A stretch of 64,000 nucleotides of DNA from Gammaproteobacteria bacterium (lineage in GTDB: Bacteria > Pseudomonadota > Gammaproteobacteria > Pseudomonadales > Azotimanducaceae): contig JAPPGK010000024.1 of NCBI GenBank assembly GCA_028821405.1, forward strand, positions 1 through 64,000. The letters run 5' to 3'. Under the pieces are notes generated by a model, which was not told the DNA's origin, did no database searches, and worked only from the letters and a program-made list of their open reading frames with translations. A program made the translations under genes and the position numbers. Below, piece by piece: positions 26,606 to 36,348 of the stretch (position 1 is its first letter; every line of letters begins with the position of its first letter).

Positions 26606-28849
26606 CTATTGGCGCCCCATGAGCTCTTCGAGCAGGGCATCCTGGTCTACCCCGCCATCGCCCGCCGCTTCGATCACCACATCGACAATGCGTCCCGTGA
26701 AGGGGAACGGTGATTCGTAGCGATCATCAACCGGCGTCTGGCCGTCCCTCCCCACCTCCAGCGGTTCGTTGGCGAAGTTGTAGGACCGGAACGGGGTCAA
26801 TGAACCGCCCCCGGACTGTCGATCATCCAAGAAGAAGCCGACCCGGCCTTCATCGTCGGCGACCTTCGCCACGTCGACGCGCAGGGTCACGCCGCCAATC
26901 GGGATCGCCACGGACGACGAGACCCGGCCCCGGTTCCCGTAGTGGTTGACCGTGTAGTGCGCCCGATTGTCCCGGATGAACAGGCTCCAACCGCCGAACC
27001 GACCCCCATCGGCAACGATGACGCCATCCTCGGTGGGCAACGCACGTTCGATACGCGCCGTAATCCGGTGCGACGTGCCGAGTAGCCGTGGCCCCGCCTT
27101 GGTGTGGTGAGGTAGCACCGCATCCTGATACAACACCCAGTAGTTCGGGGGTTCCGGCCACCAGCCCACGCCGTGCCTGCCGCCCAGGTCGTCCAGGGGT
27201 AGCACGCCGTATCGCGCGGCCTCCCGCCACCAGAGCGCAACCATCTCCTTGAGTTTCTCCGGATGCTCATTCGCCAGGTTGTCGATCTCCGCCAGATCTC
27301 GATCCAGGTCATAGAGTTCCCACACGTCCGAGTCGAAGTCGGTTCCCCTCGTGTGGAAGGTCACGGCTTTCCAGCCCTCTTGCCAGATCGCCCGCTGACC
27401 CACGGTCTCGAAGTACTGGATCCGCTTCAAGGTGTCCGCCCCGTTGTCGTTCAGCGTATGGGCCATGGACGTTCCATGCAGCGGCATCTGCTCGACGCCG
27501 TTGACATGGCTCGGCAGCTCGAGACTTAAGAGATCCAACAGCGTCGGGGTCACGTCCACCGCGTGGTAGAACTGCCGACGCGTCTCGCCCTTGGCTTCGA
27601 TCCCCGTCGGCCAACGGATCAGCAGGGGCGCCCGGATGCCGCCGGCGTAGGTTTGGCTCTTGTACCGCTTGAAGGGCGTGTTCCCTGCCATGGCCCACCC
27701 GGCGGGGTAGATGGCGTAGGAGAGCGGACCGCCCAGGTCGGCGAGGCGGGCCAGGTTCTCATCGACGCTCGGCTGATCGCCGCCGCGGGACCGATGGTGG
27801 TCGTAGCTGCCGTGGAGACCGCCCAGGGGCGCGGCGCCATTGTCGGAGACCGCGACAACGATGGTGTCGTCGCGCTTGCCGAGGTCGTCGAGTTGCCGAA
27901 GCAGTCGGCCGATCTGCACGTCGGCGTGATCCAGGAACCCGGCGAACACCTCCTCGAACCTCGCCGCGACCCTCTTCTCCCGGGCGCTCATTTCGTCCCA
28001 GACCTGCACCCCGGGATTGCGGGGTGCCAAGCGTTGATCGGCGGGAAGCAGACCCGATGCTATCTGCCGGGCGAGGATCCTGTCCCGTGCTGCGTCCCAG
28101 CCGTCATCGAACCACCCCCGGTACTTGTCGGCGAACGCACGGGGCACGTGGTGCGGGGAATGGCCGGCCGCGAACGCGACGTAGAGGAAGAAGGGCTTCT
28201 CGGGCGCTGCCGATACCAGTTGGCGAAGCCACTTGCAGGACTGATCGACGATACCCGCCGACAGGTGGTAGTCCTCGACGGGCGGTTGTTCGATGCGCTC
28301 GTTACCTAGGACGAGTTCCGGATTCCACTGGTTGGTCTCGCCCGAAAGGAAACCGTAGAAGCGATCGAACCCCCGCTGAAGGGGCCAGTGGTCGTAGGGT
28401 CCCGCCGGGCTCGCATCGTCGATGGCGGCCAGGTGCCACTTCCCCGCGGCAAGCGTCTGGTAGCCATGTGGCCGCAGGATCTCCGCCAGGTTGGCGGCCT
28501 CCCGGGCGACGAAGCCGCGGGTGTTCGGAAACCCGTTCGTCATCTCCGCCACCCGGCCGACGCCAACCGCGTGGTGGTTCCGCCCCGTCAGCAGACAGGT
28601 TCGTGTGGGCGAACACAGCGGCGTCACGTGGAAATTGGCGTAACGCAGGCCGTCGGCCGCCAGGCTGTCCAACGCAGGGGTCTCAATATCCGAGCCATAG
28701 CAGCCCAGTTGCGAGTACCCCACGTCGTCCAGCACGATCATCACGATGTTCGGCGACTTGGCGAGCTTGGTCGGGCGTGCGGCCCACGACGCGGTTGAGT
28801 CCGCGACGGTGCGGCCAATGACGCCGTTGAAGTCTCGGTCGTGTTCCAT
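26606..28849 (-). CDS. Arylsulfatase
   Basis: A 747-residue sulfatase that hydrolyses sulfate esters. The formylglycine-directing motif CSPTRTCLLTGR is complete (Cys79). Metal ligands appear at the start (NIVMIVLDDVGYSQLG) and in VSDNGAAPLGG. The C-terminal about 200 residues form a second domain (GGVTLRVDVAKVADDEGRVG), as in large arylsulfatases. No signal peptide is seen from the chosen ATG, which is unusual for this class. The open frame extends upstream but lacks similarity. Activity would need a formylglycine-generating enzyme, not present here. It neighbours the TonB receptor and acetyltransferase. Confidence 0.93.
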   Translation of the reverse strand: MEHDRDFNGVIGRTVADSTASWAARPTKLAKSPNIVMIVLDDVGYSQLGCYGSDIETPALDSLAADGLRYANFHVTPLCSPTRTCLLTGRNHHAVGVGRVAEMTNGFPNTRGFVAREAANLAEILRPHGYQTLAAGKWHLAAIDDASPAGPYDHWPLQRGFDRFYGFLSGETNQWNPELVLGNERIEQPPVEDYHLSAGIVDQSCKWLRQLVSAAPEKPFFLYVAFAAGHSPHHVPRAFADKYRGWFDDGWDAARDRILARQIASGLLPADQRLAPRNPGVQVWDEMSAREKRVAARFEEVFAGFLDHADVQIGRLLRQLDDLGKRDDTIVVAVSDNGAAPLGGLHGSYDHHRSRGGDQPSVDENLARLADLGGPLSYAIYPAGWAMAGNTPFKRYKSQTYAGGIRAPLLIRWPTGIEAKGETRRQFYHAVDVTPTLLDLLSLELPSHVNGVEQMPLHGTSMAHTLNDNGADTLKRIQYFETVGQRAIWQEGWKAVTFHTRGTDFDSDVWELYDLDRDLAEIDNLANEHPEKLKEMVALWWREAARYGVLPLDDLGGRHGVGWWPEPPNYWVLYQDAVLPHHTKAGPRLLGTSHRITARIERALPTEDGVIVADGGRFGGWSLFIRDNRAHYTVNHYGNRGRVSSSVAIPIGGVTLRVDVAKVADDEGRVGFFLDDRQSGGGSLTPFRSYNFANEPLEVGRDGQTPVDDRYESPFPFTGRIVDVVIEAAGDGGVDQDALLEELMGRQ

Positions 28850-28909
28850 GGCCCCATGACACCACTTCTGGTTACATGCTGTCATCACCGATTGGGTCGA
28901 GCCGTGGCA

Positions 28910-29320
28910 ATGCGAGCGTCCTTCGTCATCGTCGTGCACACGTTGGTGTTCAACGCCGCCGACGAGTTGCTCCTCCTGCGCCGGGCCAACACCGGCTTCA
29001 TGGACGGCCACTACGCGCTGCCGGGCGGCCATAGACAAGCAGGCGAGGAGATCGTCGCCGCGGCGATGCGCGAGTGCCGGGAAGAAGCGCTCGTCGAGGT
29101 CGTCGACATCAAGCCCATCGTCGTGATGCCCTACGACGGCGGCGTCGACTTCATCTTCGAGGCGACTCGCTGGTCCGGCACGCCGGGCATCGGCGAACCG
29201 GGCAAGTGCGACGACCTCCTGTTTGCGCCGACCGACGCCTTGCCGTCACCAACGGTGGCGTTCGTGGAAGCCTCCCTCGAGTGCCGTGCCCAAGGCGTCT
29301 GGTTTCACCCGTTCGATTAG
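28910..29320 (+). CDS. Nudix hydrolase
   Basis: A 136-residue hydrolase. The Nudix box is complete: GHRQAGEEIVAAAMRECREE (G-x5-E-x7-REUxEE). The first strand reads FVIVVHTLVFNAADELLLLR. Substrate is probably a nucleotide or a nucleoside diphosphate derivative. Start ATG at 28910 is preferred (MRASFVIVV); it is divergent from the sulfatase with about 60 bp between. Confidence 0.92.
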   Translation: MRASFVIVVHTLVFNAADELLLLRRANTGFMDGHYALPGGHRQAGEEIVAAAMRECREEALVEVVDIKPIVVMPYDGGVDFIFEATRWSGTPGIGEPGKCDDLLFAPTDALPSPTVAFVEASLECRAQGVWFHPFD

Positions 29321-29471
29321 ACGGGAGAGAGACTGGTGCTTGTGGGTGGTGCCCACGGGTCTGAAACGCGCAAACCATGAATCTATCTTGTAATTCAACA
29401 GGTTATCCCGCCGGCTAGAGTTCAATTAGAATCTGGGGCCTGCTCGATTCACCTCTGACATTGGAGATTCC

Positions 29472-30446
29472 ATGAAAGCGCCCGTCACCGTCACCATCAC
29501 CGGCGCCGCCGGCCAACTCGGCTATGCCCTCGTGTTCCGGGTCGCTTCCGGGGCGATGCTGGGACCGGATCAACCGATGATCCTCAAGCTTCTGGAGATC
29601 CCGCCGGCGATGAACGCTTTGCACGGCGTCATCATGGAAATCGACGACTGTGCGTTCCCGCTAGTGAAGGGCATCGTGCCCACGGACAACCCGGACACGG
29701 CTTTCGAAGGCGCGGACTACGCGCTCCTGGTCGGATCCCGGCCCCGCGGCCCGGGCATGGAACGCAGCGAACTCATGGAAGCCAACGCGGCGATCTTCTC
29801 GGTCCAGGGCAGGGCATTGAACGACCATGCCTCGCGAGGCGTCAAGATCCTCGTGGTTGGCAATCCGGCGAATACAAACTGCCTGATCGCCCAGCGCAAC
29901 GCGCCGGATCTGGACCCGCGCAATTTCACGTCCATGATGCGCCTCGACCACAACCGCGCGCTGGCGCAACTGGCGTCGAAGACCGGCGCACCCGTTTCGC
30001 AGATCGAGGGACTCGCGGTGTGGGGCAACCACTCGCCCACCATGTATCCCGACCTTCATCACGCAACGGTGGCAGGCAAACCGGCACTCGATCTCGTGGA
30101 CATGGAATGGCTCGACAACGAGTTCATTCCCACGGTGCAGAAACGGGGGGCGGCCATCATCGATGCCCGCGGCGCGTCCAGCGCGGCCTCCGCCGCCAAT
30201 GCCGCCATCGACCATGTTCGGGATTGGATGTCCAACACGGGCAGCATCGTCAGCATGGGGGTACTGTCGGACGGCAGCTACGGCATCGCGGAGGGACTCT
30301 TCTTCTCCTTCCCGATACGGTGTACGGGCGGCGACTGGGAAATCGTACAGGGGCTAACGGTGGACGACTACAGCCGGGGCAAGCTGGACATCACACAAGC
30401 CGAACTCAAGGACGAGCGAGACCTCGTCGCCGACCTGCTCCCGTAG
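29472..30446 (+). CDS. mdh: Malate dehydrogenase
   Basis: A 324-residue NAD-dependent malate dehydrogenase of the TCA cycle. The nucleotide-binding loop is [13 protein letters not shown], the substrate loop has [13 protein letters not shown] with its arginines, and the catalytic pair is [11 protein letters not shown] (Asp region) and [11 protein letters not shown] (His). Its length and the GAAGQLGY type place it with the cytosolic-like bacterial Mdh. ATG with GGAG upstream. It stands alone. Confidence 0.97.
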   Translation: MKAPVTVTITGAAGQLGYALVFRVASGAMLGPDQPMILKLLEIPPAMNALHGVIMEIDDCAFPLVKGIVPTDNPDTAFEGADYALLVGSRPRGPGMERSELMEANAAIFSVQGRALNDHASRGVKILVVGNPANTNCLIAQRNAPDLDPRNFTSMMRLDHNRALAQLASKTGAPVSQIEGLAVWGNHSPTMYPDLHHATVAGKPALDLVDMEWLDNEFIPTVQKRGAAIIDARGASSAASAANAAIDHVRDWMSNTGSIVSMGVLSDGSYGIAEGLFFSFPIRCTGGDWEIVQGLTVDDYSRGKLDITQAELKDERDLVADLLP

Positions 30447-30643
30447 AAAGCGGAGGTTCAGCCGAAACGCCTCCCGCCCGTCTTCGTGTGTCCGTTCGAG
30501 CTGCGCTTCGCCTGCGAGTAGGGACAGGTCGCCCGGACCAACGAACCGGGGCTGTTTCCTGCATGAACGCGGGCGAGGACGCGCATGCGTTCGTCATGGC
30601 CTCGCCCCGACGAACATTGCTCAAGTGTGGCGATCGGAACCGC

Positions 30644-31396
30644 TCAAGAACCCTTGCTGCCCGACGATCGGATTTGCGCCTCGAGTTCAGCAATGCGGGC
30701 GTTGGCCAAGTCGAGTTGTCTCGCCGCCTCGTCCGCTTCATCGTAGGTCCGCAGATCCACGCCGGCGACGGGGTCGAACCACCTCAATTCCCCGCCGCTG
30801 GCGACGTAGACGACGAGACCGATCGTCTGGCTCCGCACACCGACGCATCCGTTCGGCAACCTCTCCCTCGCCATCTCCTCGTAGTCGAATCCGGTGAGAC
30901 GCAGGCCGATAAGCCGCGCCTTGCGATGACGTCCCGGCGGGTCGTAGAGGAAGTACTCGGCAACGCCCAGCGACGCGTACACAAAACGCTTCTCCGTGTG
31001 GTCGCGCCGTCGCGTGCTCGGCGAGGCGATCTCGAGCACGAAGCGAATGTCGGCCTGTGGTTCGTTCCAGAGCACGTAGGACTTTCGGTCGGGTCGGTCG
31101 GGCACGCCGAACACGACGAACACATCCGGCGACACCGATGCGATCTTCGGCCCGTCGTCGGCATCCCGGCCAATGTAGTAGATGAACATGTCGCCTTCCA
31201 CGGCAACGCGGTCGTTCAGGTGGCGCAGGCGACGGCGCAGAGCGTCCCGTGAGTAGCCCAGCGGGCCCTGCTGGACGCGACCGTCAGGCAACGGTAGACC
31301 ATCCGTTTCCGGCAGGCTGTGCTCGTCGCGAGCCAGTATGGCGTCCAGCGCAGGACAGGGCGGCGGCGTCGAATAGGCAAGTGCGGGTTCGGCCAC
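30644..31396 (-). CDS. Uma2-family endonuclease-like protein
   Basis: About 250 residues of the Uma2/DUF820 PD-(D/E)XK family. Core signatures are ASVSPDVFVVFGVP (the Asp), FVLEIASPSTRRRDHTEKR (Glu then Lys) and VYASLGVAEYFLYDPPGRH. The C-terminus ends in a short coiled coil (LANARIAELEAQIR). I start at the GTG at 31396, since the upstream open frame is low-complexity. These genes are abundant in some bacteria, and their biological role is unclear. Confidence 0.88.
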   Translation of the reverse strand: MAEPALAYSTPPPCPALDAILARDEHSLPETDGLPLPDGRVQQGPLGYSRDALRRRLRHLNDRVAVEGDMFIYYIGRDADDGPKIASVSPDVFVVFGVPDRPDRKSYVLWNEPQADIRFVLEIASPSTRRRDHTEKRFVYASLGVAEYFLYDPPGRHRKARLIGLRLTGFDYEEMARERLPNGCVGVRSQTIGLVVYVASGGELRWFDPVAGVDLRTYDEADEAARQLDLANARIAELEAQIRSSGSKGS

Positions 31397-31816
31397 GGGC
31401 GGTCTCCTGATCGACGGCGAACTTAACACAGGCGCGAGGGTCGCCCCAATCGCAACCGGCCCCGCAGGGCGAGGGCTCGACGGCAACTCTCCCACCCCGC
31501 TCCTCAAACGCCTCGGTCCGTTGGCGGAGTGCCGACCGCGAGTCCCGGCGGTTCGCCGCAGAACGTTCGATGACCACGTGCCGTGCCGTCCCTTCGTGCC
31601 ATTGGGAAGGTAATCATCGCCATCGCGCATGGCCGAAATAACGGCAAATGTCTGAACTTCGCGTGAGCGATCCCTGCAATCCGCGTAGGAGGGGTCGCAA
31701 TGGAATGTTGGCAGATGCCGTAATACGACGTCGCGCGCTTGCCAATACTCCTTTGCGGCTGTCGTGGTGTTGGACGTGGCCTACGGTTCGCCGCGACGCC
31801 ACGCCACAAGCATCCC
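31397..31816. other. Non-coding stretch, nothing recognised
   Basis: About 420 bases between the Uma2 gene and the enoyl-CoA hydratase gene. Only short unsupported open frames and no clear hairpin were seen. Confidence 0.5.
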
Positions 31817-32665
31817 CTACTCCAGCCAGGCGTTGAACTTCGGCTGGCGTTTTTCGCGGAAGGCGCCGACCCCCTCCCGGGAGTCCGGGTGATGATCCGA
31901 GATTCCGGTTTTGGCGGCGATCTCGTCCAGGCTCTGTTCCCAGCTCATCTCCGCCGCGTTGTAGACGGAGCGCTTGAGGAGCCGCATGGATACCTGCGGG
32001 CCGTTTGCGAGTTCCGTGGCGAGATCCATCGTCGCGGCTTCCAGCTGATCCGGTTCGACCACCTCGTTCACCAAGCCGAGTTCGAGCGCTTCCTCCGCCT
32101 GGACGATCTTCTTCTTCATCAGGAACTCGATGGTCTTGGCCACACCGAGCAGCTGGACCAGGAGGTACTGTCCGCCCTCGTCGGGAAGCAGGCCGAATCG
32201 CAACGTGGCGCTACCCATGCGCGCGCCCCGGGCGGCGATTCGAAAATCGCACGCCAGCGCCAGCGAGAAGCCCGTCTGTATGGCAACGCCGTTGATGGCC
32301 GCGATGGTGAGCTTGTCGAGGCCCCGCACGACGGTATTGACGCGCTGGGAGATCGTCCGCAGGGCGTTGTAGGTGCCGATGCCGCTATCGTGTCCGTGGA
32401 CGATGTCCGGCACCAAGGGCGAACCGGGAATCTCCGCGCCGCGGTAGCCCTTCAGGTCGTCGCCGGCGCAGAACGCCCGACCGGAGCCGGTGAATACTAG
32501 GACCCGCACAGCGTTGTCCATCTGCGCCTGGGTGGCCGCTTCCACCAGGTCGCGCTTGATGGTCATCGTCATGCCGTTCAAGCGTTCGGGGGTCGTGAAT
32601 TGGAACCACGCGATCCCCTGATCGCGCATCGTGACGTTGAAGCCCCTGAAATCACCGGTGTCCAT
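31817..32665 (-). CDS. Enoyl-CoA hydratase/isomerase family protein
   Basis: A 282-residue crotonase-fold protein. Oxyanion-hole residues are visible in GRAFCAGDDLKGY and AAINGVAIQTGFSLALACDF. LRFGLLPDEGGQYLLVQLLG carries the Glu in the position of a crotonase catalytic acid. The other acid site is less clear, so isomerase or hydrolase chemistry is possible. C-terminal helices end in KFNAWLE. Likely role: acyl-CoA degradation. No pathway partners lie beside it. Confidence 0.9.
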   Translation of the reverse strand: MDTGDFRGFNVTMRDQGIAWFQFTTPERLNGMTMTIKRDLVEAATQAQMDNAVRVLVFTGSGRAFCAGDDLKGYRGAEIPGSPLVPDIVHGHDSGIGTYNALRTISQRVNTVVRGLDKLTIAAINGVAIQTGFSLALACDFRIAARGARMGSATLRFGLLPDEGGQYLLVQLLGVAKTIEFLMKKKIVQAEEALELGLVNEVVEPDQLEAATMDLATELANGPQVSMRLLKRSVYNAAEMSWEQSLDEIAAKTGISDHHPDSREGVGAFREKRQPKFNAWLE

Positions 32666-32732
32666 GGAAGTTCCTTAAGCGTTCTTGAACGGCACCCATC
32701 TTTACACTTGCGCCAGACTTTCGCGAGGCGGT

Positions 32733-32980
32733 CTAGCCCGCATATCTCACTAGGTCGCTTGGTACGATGACGAAACTCATTACATGTCAATTGGTTGCGT
32801 AGATTATAGATGGGTTCAGGGATCACAGACTGCGCTGGCCGCGCCCTCGCCGGTCTTTTGGTTCCGTGCGCGCACGTGCGACCTCAACCGTAGTCCCCGC
32901 TATGCTTTCGGTCGCGAGCACGCGCACGGAACCAAAATCCTCGGCGATCATCGCGGCCCCTGGTGAGATATGCGGGCTAG
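32733..32980. repeat. Nested long inverted repeats (248 bp)
   Basis: Outer arms: an 18-bp sequence CTAGCCCGCATATCTCAC at 32733-32750 with its perfect complement at 32963-32980. Inner arms: TTTTGGTTCCGTGCGCG at 32856-32872 with its perfect complement at 32921-32937. After a symmetric 5-nt mismatch a further GCGACC/GGTCGC pair closes the inner hairpin. The interval has no gene. It could be a MITE-like element, a cruciform or a structured RNA. Confidence 0.8.
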
Positions 32981-33074
32981 GGCGACGCTCTCGCGCCCGC
33001 GATGCGCCGCCGCCCTCGTCGGTTCTACGCTCGGTCGGTGTCGTCGACGCGGCGACCGCAAGGGGCTACGTGCT

Positions 33075-33758
33075 TCAGCCCATGATCTGCCGCCAAGTCG
33101 GCAGGTCCTTGACGGCAAGGTAAGCATTCACTTTCTTGGTCTCCCCCATGGTGGCGTTGGGCACATTGCTGTAGTTGTGCCCAGGCAGCAGCAGGGTGTC
33201 GTCCGGCAGCGCCTTCAGTTTCTGCAGGCTGTGGTACATCTGCTCGGTGTCGGAGCCCGGCAGATCCACCCGGCCGCAGCCGTCGATGAAAAGGGTATCG
33301 CCGGAAACCAGCGTGTTCTTGATCCGGAAGCACTGGGATCCCGGTGTGTGACCGGGCGTGTGCAGAAACTCGATCTCCACGGGACCCACCGAGAGCTTGT
33401 CGCCCGAGTCGACCTTGACCATGTCGGAATCGGAAATGCCCGTCACCCGCTTCACGCCGCCGGCCTCGTCGCGGTGCGCGTACACCCTCACCGGGCTCTT
33501 AGCGAGGAGTTCGGTGACACCCGCGATGCTATGTCCGCCCATGCCGCCGCCGATGTGGTCCGGGTGGTAGTGCGTCGCGAGCGCGGCGGTCAACGTGTAG
33601 TCGCGCCTGGCCAAGTGATTCAACAGACCGTCGATGTCCCACGCGGGATCCACCACCGCCACTTCGCGCGTCGAACGCGAGCCGACGATATAGGTGAAGT
33701 TCGCCATCGGCCCGATCTGGATCTGCTCGACAATGAGTTCCTGTTCTTCGTTGCCCAT
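33075..33758 (-). CDS. MBL-fold metallo-hydrolase (glyoxalase II-like)
   Basis: A 227-residue metallo-beta-lactamase-fold hydrolase. Zinc ligands: THYHPDHIGG (HxHxDH), HTPGHTPGS (His), SGDTLFIDGCGR (Asp) and LLPGHNYS (His). The GCGRVD and LPGSDTEQMYHSL segments are characteristic of glyoxalase II or persulfide dioxygenase-like proteins. Start at the ATG at 33758, which has GGAGG seven bases upstream; the GTG at 33764 would be too close to it. Cytoplasmic thioester or sulfur metabolism is likely. Confidence 0.92.
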   Translation of the reverse strand: MGNEEQELIVEQIQIGPMANFTYIVGSRSTREVAVVDPAWDIDGLLNHLARRDYTLTAALATHYHPDHIGGGMGGHSIAGVTELLAKSPVRVYAHRDEAGGVKRVTGISDSDMVKVDSGDKLSVGPVEIEFLHTPGHTPGSQCFRIKNTLVSGDTLFIDGCGRVDLPGSDTEQMYHSLQKLKALPDDTLLLPGHNYSNVPNATMGETKKVNAYLAVKDLPTWRQIMG

Positions 33759-33824
33759 GGACACCTCCGCCTAGGAGATCATTTGAACACGAACCCAATG
33801 CGGGGTGTCATGTCTGCGTGGCGG

Positions 33825-34676
33825 TCATGTCTCCGCGGCGAGAAGCACTTCGGCGTCGGTCACGGCACCGAGTTCCGTGTCCGCCGGCGCAAGGAACGCG
33901 GTTCTCGCCTGGAAACGGCGATTGCGCCACCGCAGCTCACCGTGAACCACCCATCCCAACGACCAAGGCGGCACTCCCAGGGAGCCCCCGGAAGCGAGCC
34001 GGTAACGGGCTACCGTGAAGTCCGGGGCACGGGCGATGATTTGGACTCCGTCTTCTGCCGGCGAGACGACGCGGGGGGGCACCCCCAGGTCCATCGCGGC
34101 AACGGCAGCGTCGACATCCCAGCCTTGCTGCGTCGCGACCGGTTGACTGGCCGCGAGGATCTTGCGTTCGAAGGCGGGCGTTTGGAACTCGATCACGTGG
34201 ACACCCCTCAACAGGGAATGCGGCACTCGCAAGGGAATCGTGACCGCGTCCCCAAGGCGGAGGTCGAGGGGATTCATGAAGGACTGCACGACCTCGATGT
34301 CCGCCCGCCCCGACTCCGCTGCGGCGGCAGCCTCGCGAACCGCCGCCCGGAAATCCGCCTCACCCATTCGGGCGAGCGCCTCCTGTCGGGCCCCGAGCAG
34401 CATGCGACCCTCCCCGTCGATCCGGTCGACGATGTAGACCTCGGACTTGGTTTCGTGGACCTCGAGATAAAGGTTGCCGGTCGTGGGCTGCAGGATCTTC
34501 AACAGGATCACCGGCCGAGTCCTGGCGCGGTCGGCCAGGTACCGCGTTAGCCGCACCAGCCCCGCTGTCGTGTAGACGCCGCTCTCGCCACGGGCTTCGA
34601 CACCGCTATACCACACCTCCTGCCCCCAAGGTTTGGCAACGGTGACGCCTCGCAGCAGCACAGGATCTTCGGCCAT
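33825..34676 (-). CDS. Mannose-6-phosphate isomerase-like cupin protein
   Basis: A 283-residue protein with the type I phosphomannose isomerase look. KPWGQEVWYSGVE is at the start, and NLYLEVHETKSEVYIVD carries the His and Glu metal ligands. Later VTIPLRVPHSLLRGVHVIEF has the second His. The C-terminal cupin half is less conserved. Start at the ATG at 34676, two bases after the stop of the small upstream gene. No sugar-nucleotide genes are nearby, so the substrate may not be mannose-6-phosphate. Confidence 0.8.
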   Translation of the reverse strand: MAEDPVLLRGVTVAKPWGQEVWYSGVEARGESGVYTTAGLVRLTRYLADRARTRPVILLKILQPTTGNLYLEVHETKSEVYIVDRIDGEGRMLLGARQEALARMGEADFRAAVREAAAAAESGRADIEVVQSFMNPLDLRLGDAVTIPLRVPHSLLRGVHVIEFQTPAFERKILAASQPVATQQGWDVDAAVAAMDLGVPPRVVSPAEDGVQIIARAPDFTVARYRLASGGSLGVPPWSLGWVVHGELRWRNRRFQARTAFLAPADTELGAVTDAEVLLAAET

Positions 34677-34677
34677 G

Positions 34678-34890
34678 TCAGTCCACCGGCGTGGTGATCG
34701 CCTCAAGGATGCGTTCCTCCTGTCTTGGCAACGCTTCCGCCAGGCGCAAGAGGCCATGGCGGTACAGCGTCCCCGATTCGACCCGCAGATCAAGCTCCTC
34801 CACGGCACGCAGGTTTCCGAAGACCCGGCACAACTTGCTCGTGTGCACCGCGTATACGCTGCTTGCGGACGGCGTCTCTTTTTCGTCCAT
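34678..34890 (-). CDS. Small protein upstream of the PMI-like gene
   Basis: A 70-residue hypothetical (MDEKETPSASSVYAVHTSKL at the start). No family is recognised. It is predicted helical in the second half (RAVEELDLRVES, LLRLAEALPRQEERILEAI). Its stop is one base before the PMI-like start, so the two are probably coupled. The alkA gene diverges from it. Confidence 0.5.
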   Translation of the reverse strand: MDEKETPSASSVYAVHTSKLCRVFGNLRAVEELDLRVESGTLYRHGLLRLAEALPRQEERILEAITTPVD

Positions 34891-34942
34891 TCCTCGAACC
34901 CGATCCGGGCAAACGGACAGCCCTCGGCATTATAGTGAACGC

Positions 34943-35815
34943 GTGTCGTCACTCACCCACACCACCCGAGAACCCGTCGCCACTCGCGAGGCGGAACGCG
35001 TAGGCCGGGACCGTTCGACGACGTTGTCGGTGCCCATCCAAGCGCCCTTCAACGCGTCGATCCTGTTCGCGTTCCTCAACGGCCGGGCCATACCTGGCAT
35101 CGAGGCCGTAACGGGAAAGCGCTACCGGCGTCGGATCGAGGAGGGCATCTGGATCGAGGCCGAAGCCACGGATGGGCCGCTAGAAGTCCGAATGCCGGCC
35201 GCAGCAGCCGCGCGCGCCACCGAAATCACTGCCCGCTTGCGCCGTCTCTTCGACATGGATGTTGATCCGGAGGCCGTGGACCGTCACCTCGCCAGGCACC
35301 CGACGCTCGCCCCGCTTGTTGCCGCCGAGCCGGGAATTCGCGTTCCCGGTGTATGGGATCCCTTCGAAGGGGCCGTGCGCGCCGTTCTCGGCCAGCAGGT
35401 AAGCGTGGCCCGCGCGACTCGCCTGGCGGCTGTTCTTTGCGAACGCTTCGGTGGCGACGGATTCCCTGGCGCGCAGACCTTGGCGGATGCGGACGTTGCC
35501 GCGATCGGGGTGCCCGGGATGCGCGGGCGGGCGATCTCGGCCATTGCGCGAAGAGTCGTCGACGAAGGCGCTGCGTGGCTCGAGGATGCCGAAGCGCTTC
35601 GCGCCGGGTTTGTGGAGATTCCGGGGCTCGGGCCGTGGACGGCCGAGTACGCGGCAATGCGCGTCGGTCGCGATGCGGACGCGTTCCCCGATACCGATTG
35701 GGGCGTTGTCAAGGCATTGGGCCTCAAGGGTGCTGCGGCCCGGGATTGGGCGGCGCCCTGCCGTCCCTGGCGAGCCTATGCGGTAATGCACCTGTGGCGT
35801 TCACGAGCGGTGTAG
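34943..35815 (+). CDS. alkA: DNA-3-methyladenine glycosylase II (AlkA)
   Basis: A 290-residue glycosylase for alkylated bases. The N-terminal AlkA domain starts IQAPFNASILFAFLNGRAIP. The helix-hairpin-helix is VEIPGLGPWTAEYAAMR, with the catalytic Asp in DAFPDTDWGV. DPFEGAVRAVLGQQVSV is also diagnostic. GTG start at 34943 gives about 30 residues before the family start; a GTG further in (VPIQAPF) is possible. It is followed after 41 bp by ogt, giving an alkylation-repair pair. Confidence 0.92.
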   Translation: MSSLTHTTREPVATREAERVGRDRSTTLSVPIQAPFNASILFAFLNGRAIPGIEAVTGKRYRRRIEEGIWIEAEATDGPLEVRMPAAAAARATEITARLRRLFDMDVDPEAVDRHLARHPTLAPLVAAEPGIRVPGVWDPFEGAVRAVLGQQVSVARATRLAAVLCERFGGDGFPGAQTLADADVAAIGVPGMRGRAISAIARRVVDEGAAWLEDAEALRAGFVEIPGLGPWTAEYAAMRVGRDADAFPDTDWGVVKALGLKGAAARDWAAPCRPWRAYAVMHLWRSRAV

Positions 35816-35856
35816 ACTGGCCGGACACAGGACCTGTTTGCGAGGTAACTTCGATC

Positions 35857-36348
35857 ATGTACTACACGTTCGTTTCCAGTCCCATCGGGCAACTCCTGTT
35901 GGCCGGTTCCGAAACAGCCTTGAAGGTCGTCGGGTTTCCGTCGGGCAGAAAGGCGCGCAGCGCCGAACCGGACTGGGAACGCAACGACGAGCCCTTCGTG
36001 GACGTCGCGCGACAACTGCGCGAGTACTTTGACGGCAAACGGCGCACTTTCGACCTCGACGTCGAGTCCGGCGCGAGCGGATTCCAGGCCGACGTACTCG
36101 ATGCCCTGCGGCGAATCCCCTACGGCGAGACGCGCAGCTACGGCGACGTGGCCCGGGACATCCATCGACCGAATGCGGTTCGGGCCGTCGGCGCGGCCAA
36201 CGGCCGCAACCCGCTGCCAATCGTCATCCCGTGCCACCGGGTGATCGGACACGACGGCGACCTGACCGGATTCGGCGGCGGATTGGCGGCAAAGCGCTAC
36301 CTCCTGGACCTGGAACGGCGCTACTCGGGGATGTTTGAGCCCGCTTGA
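35857..36348 (+). CDS. ogt: O6-methylguanine-DNA methyltransferase
   Basis: A 163-residue methylated-DNA-protein cysteine methyltransferase. The active site IPCHRVIGHDG has the acceptor Cys126. The DNA-binding helix reads YGDVARDIHRPNAVRAVGAA. The Ogt-type N-terminal domain is MYYTFVSSPIGQLLLAG. It acts as a suicide repair protein on O6-alkylguanine. It is downstream of alkA in the same direction; its stop codon overlaps the first TetR operator. Confidence 0.96.
   Translation: MYYTFVSSPIGQLLLAGSETALKVVGFPSGRKARSAEPDWERNDEPFVDVARQLREYFDGKRRTFDLDVESGASGFQADVLDALRRIPYGETRSYGDVARDIHRPNAVRAVGAANGRNPLPIVIPCHRVIGHDGDLTGFGGGLAAKRYLLDLERRYSGMFEPA

Noticed and set aside
32856-32937. Inner inverted repeat as an intrinsic terminator
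   Set aside because: The arms have T before and A after the stem on either strand, the reverse of a terminator, and the loop is far too long.
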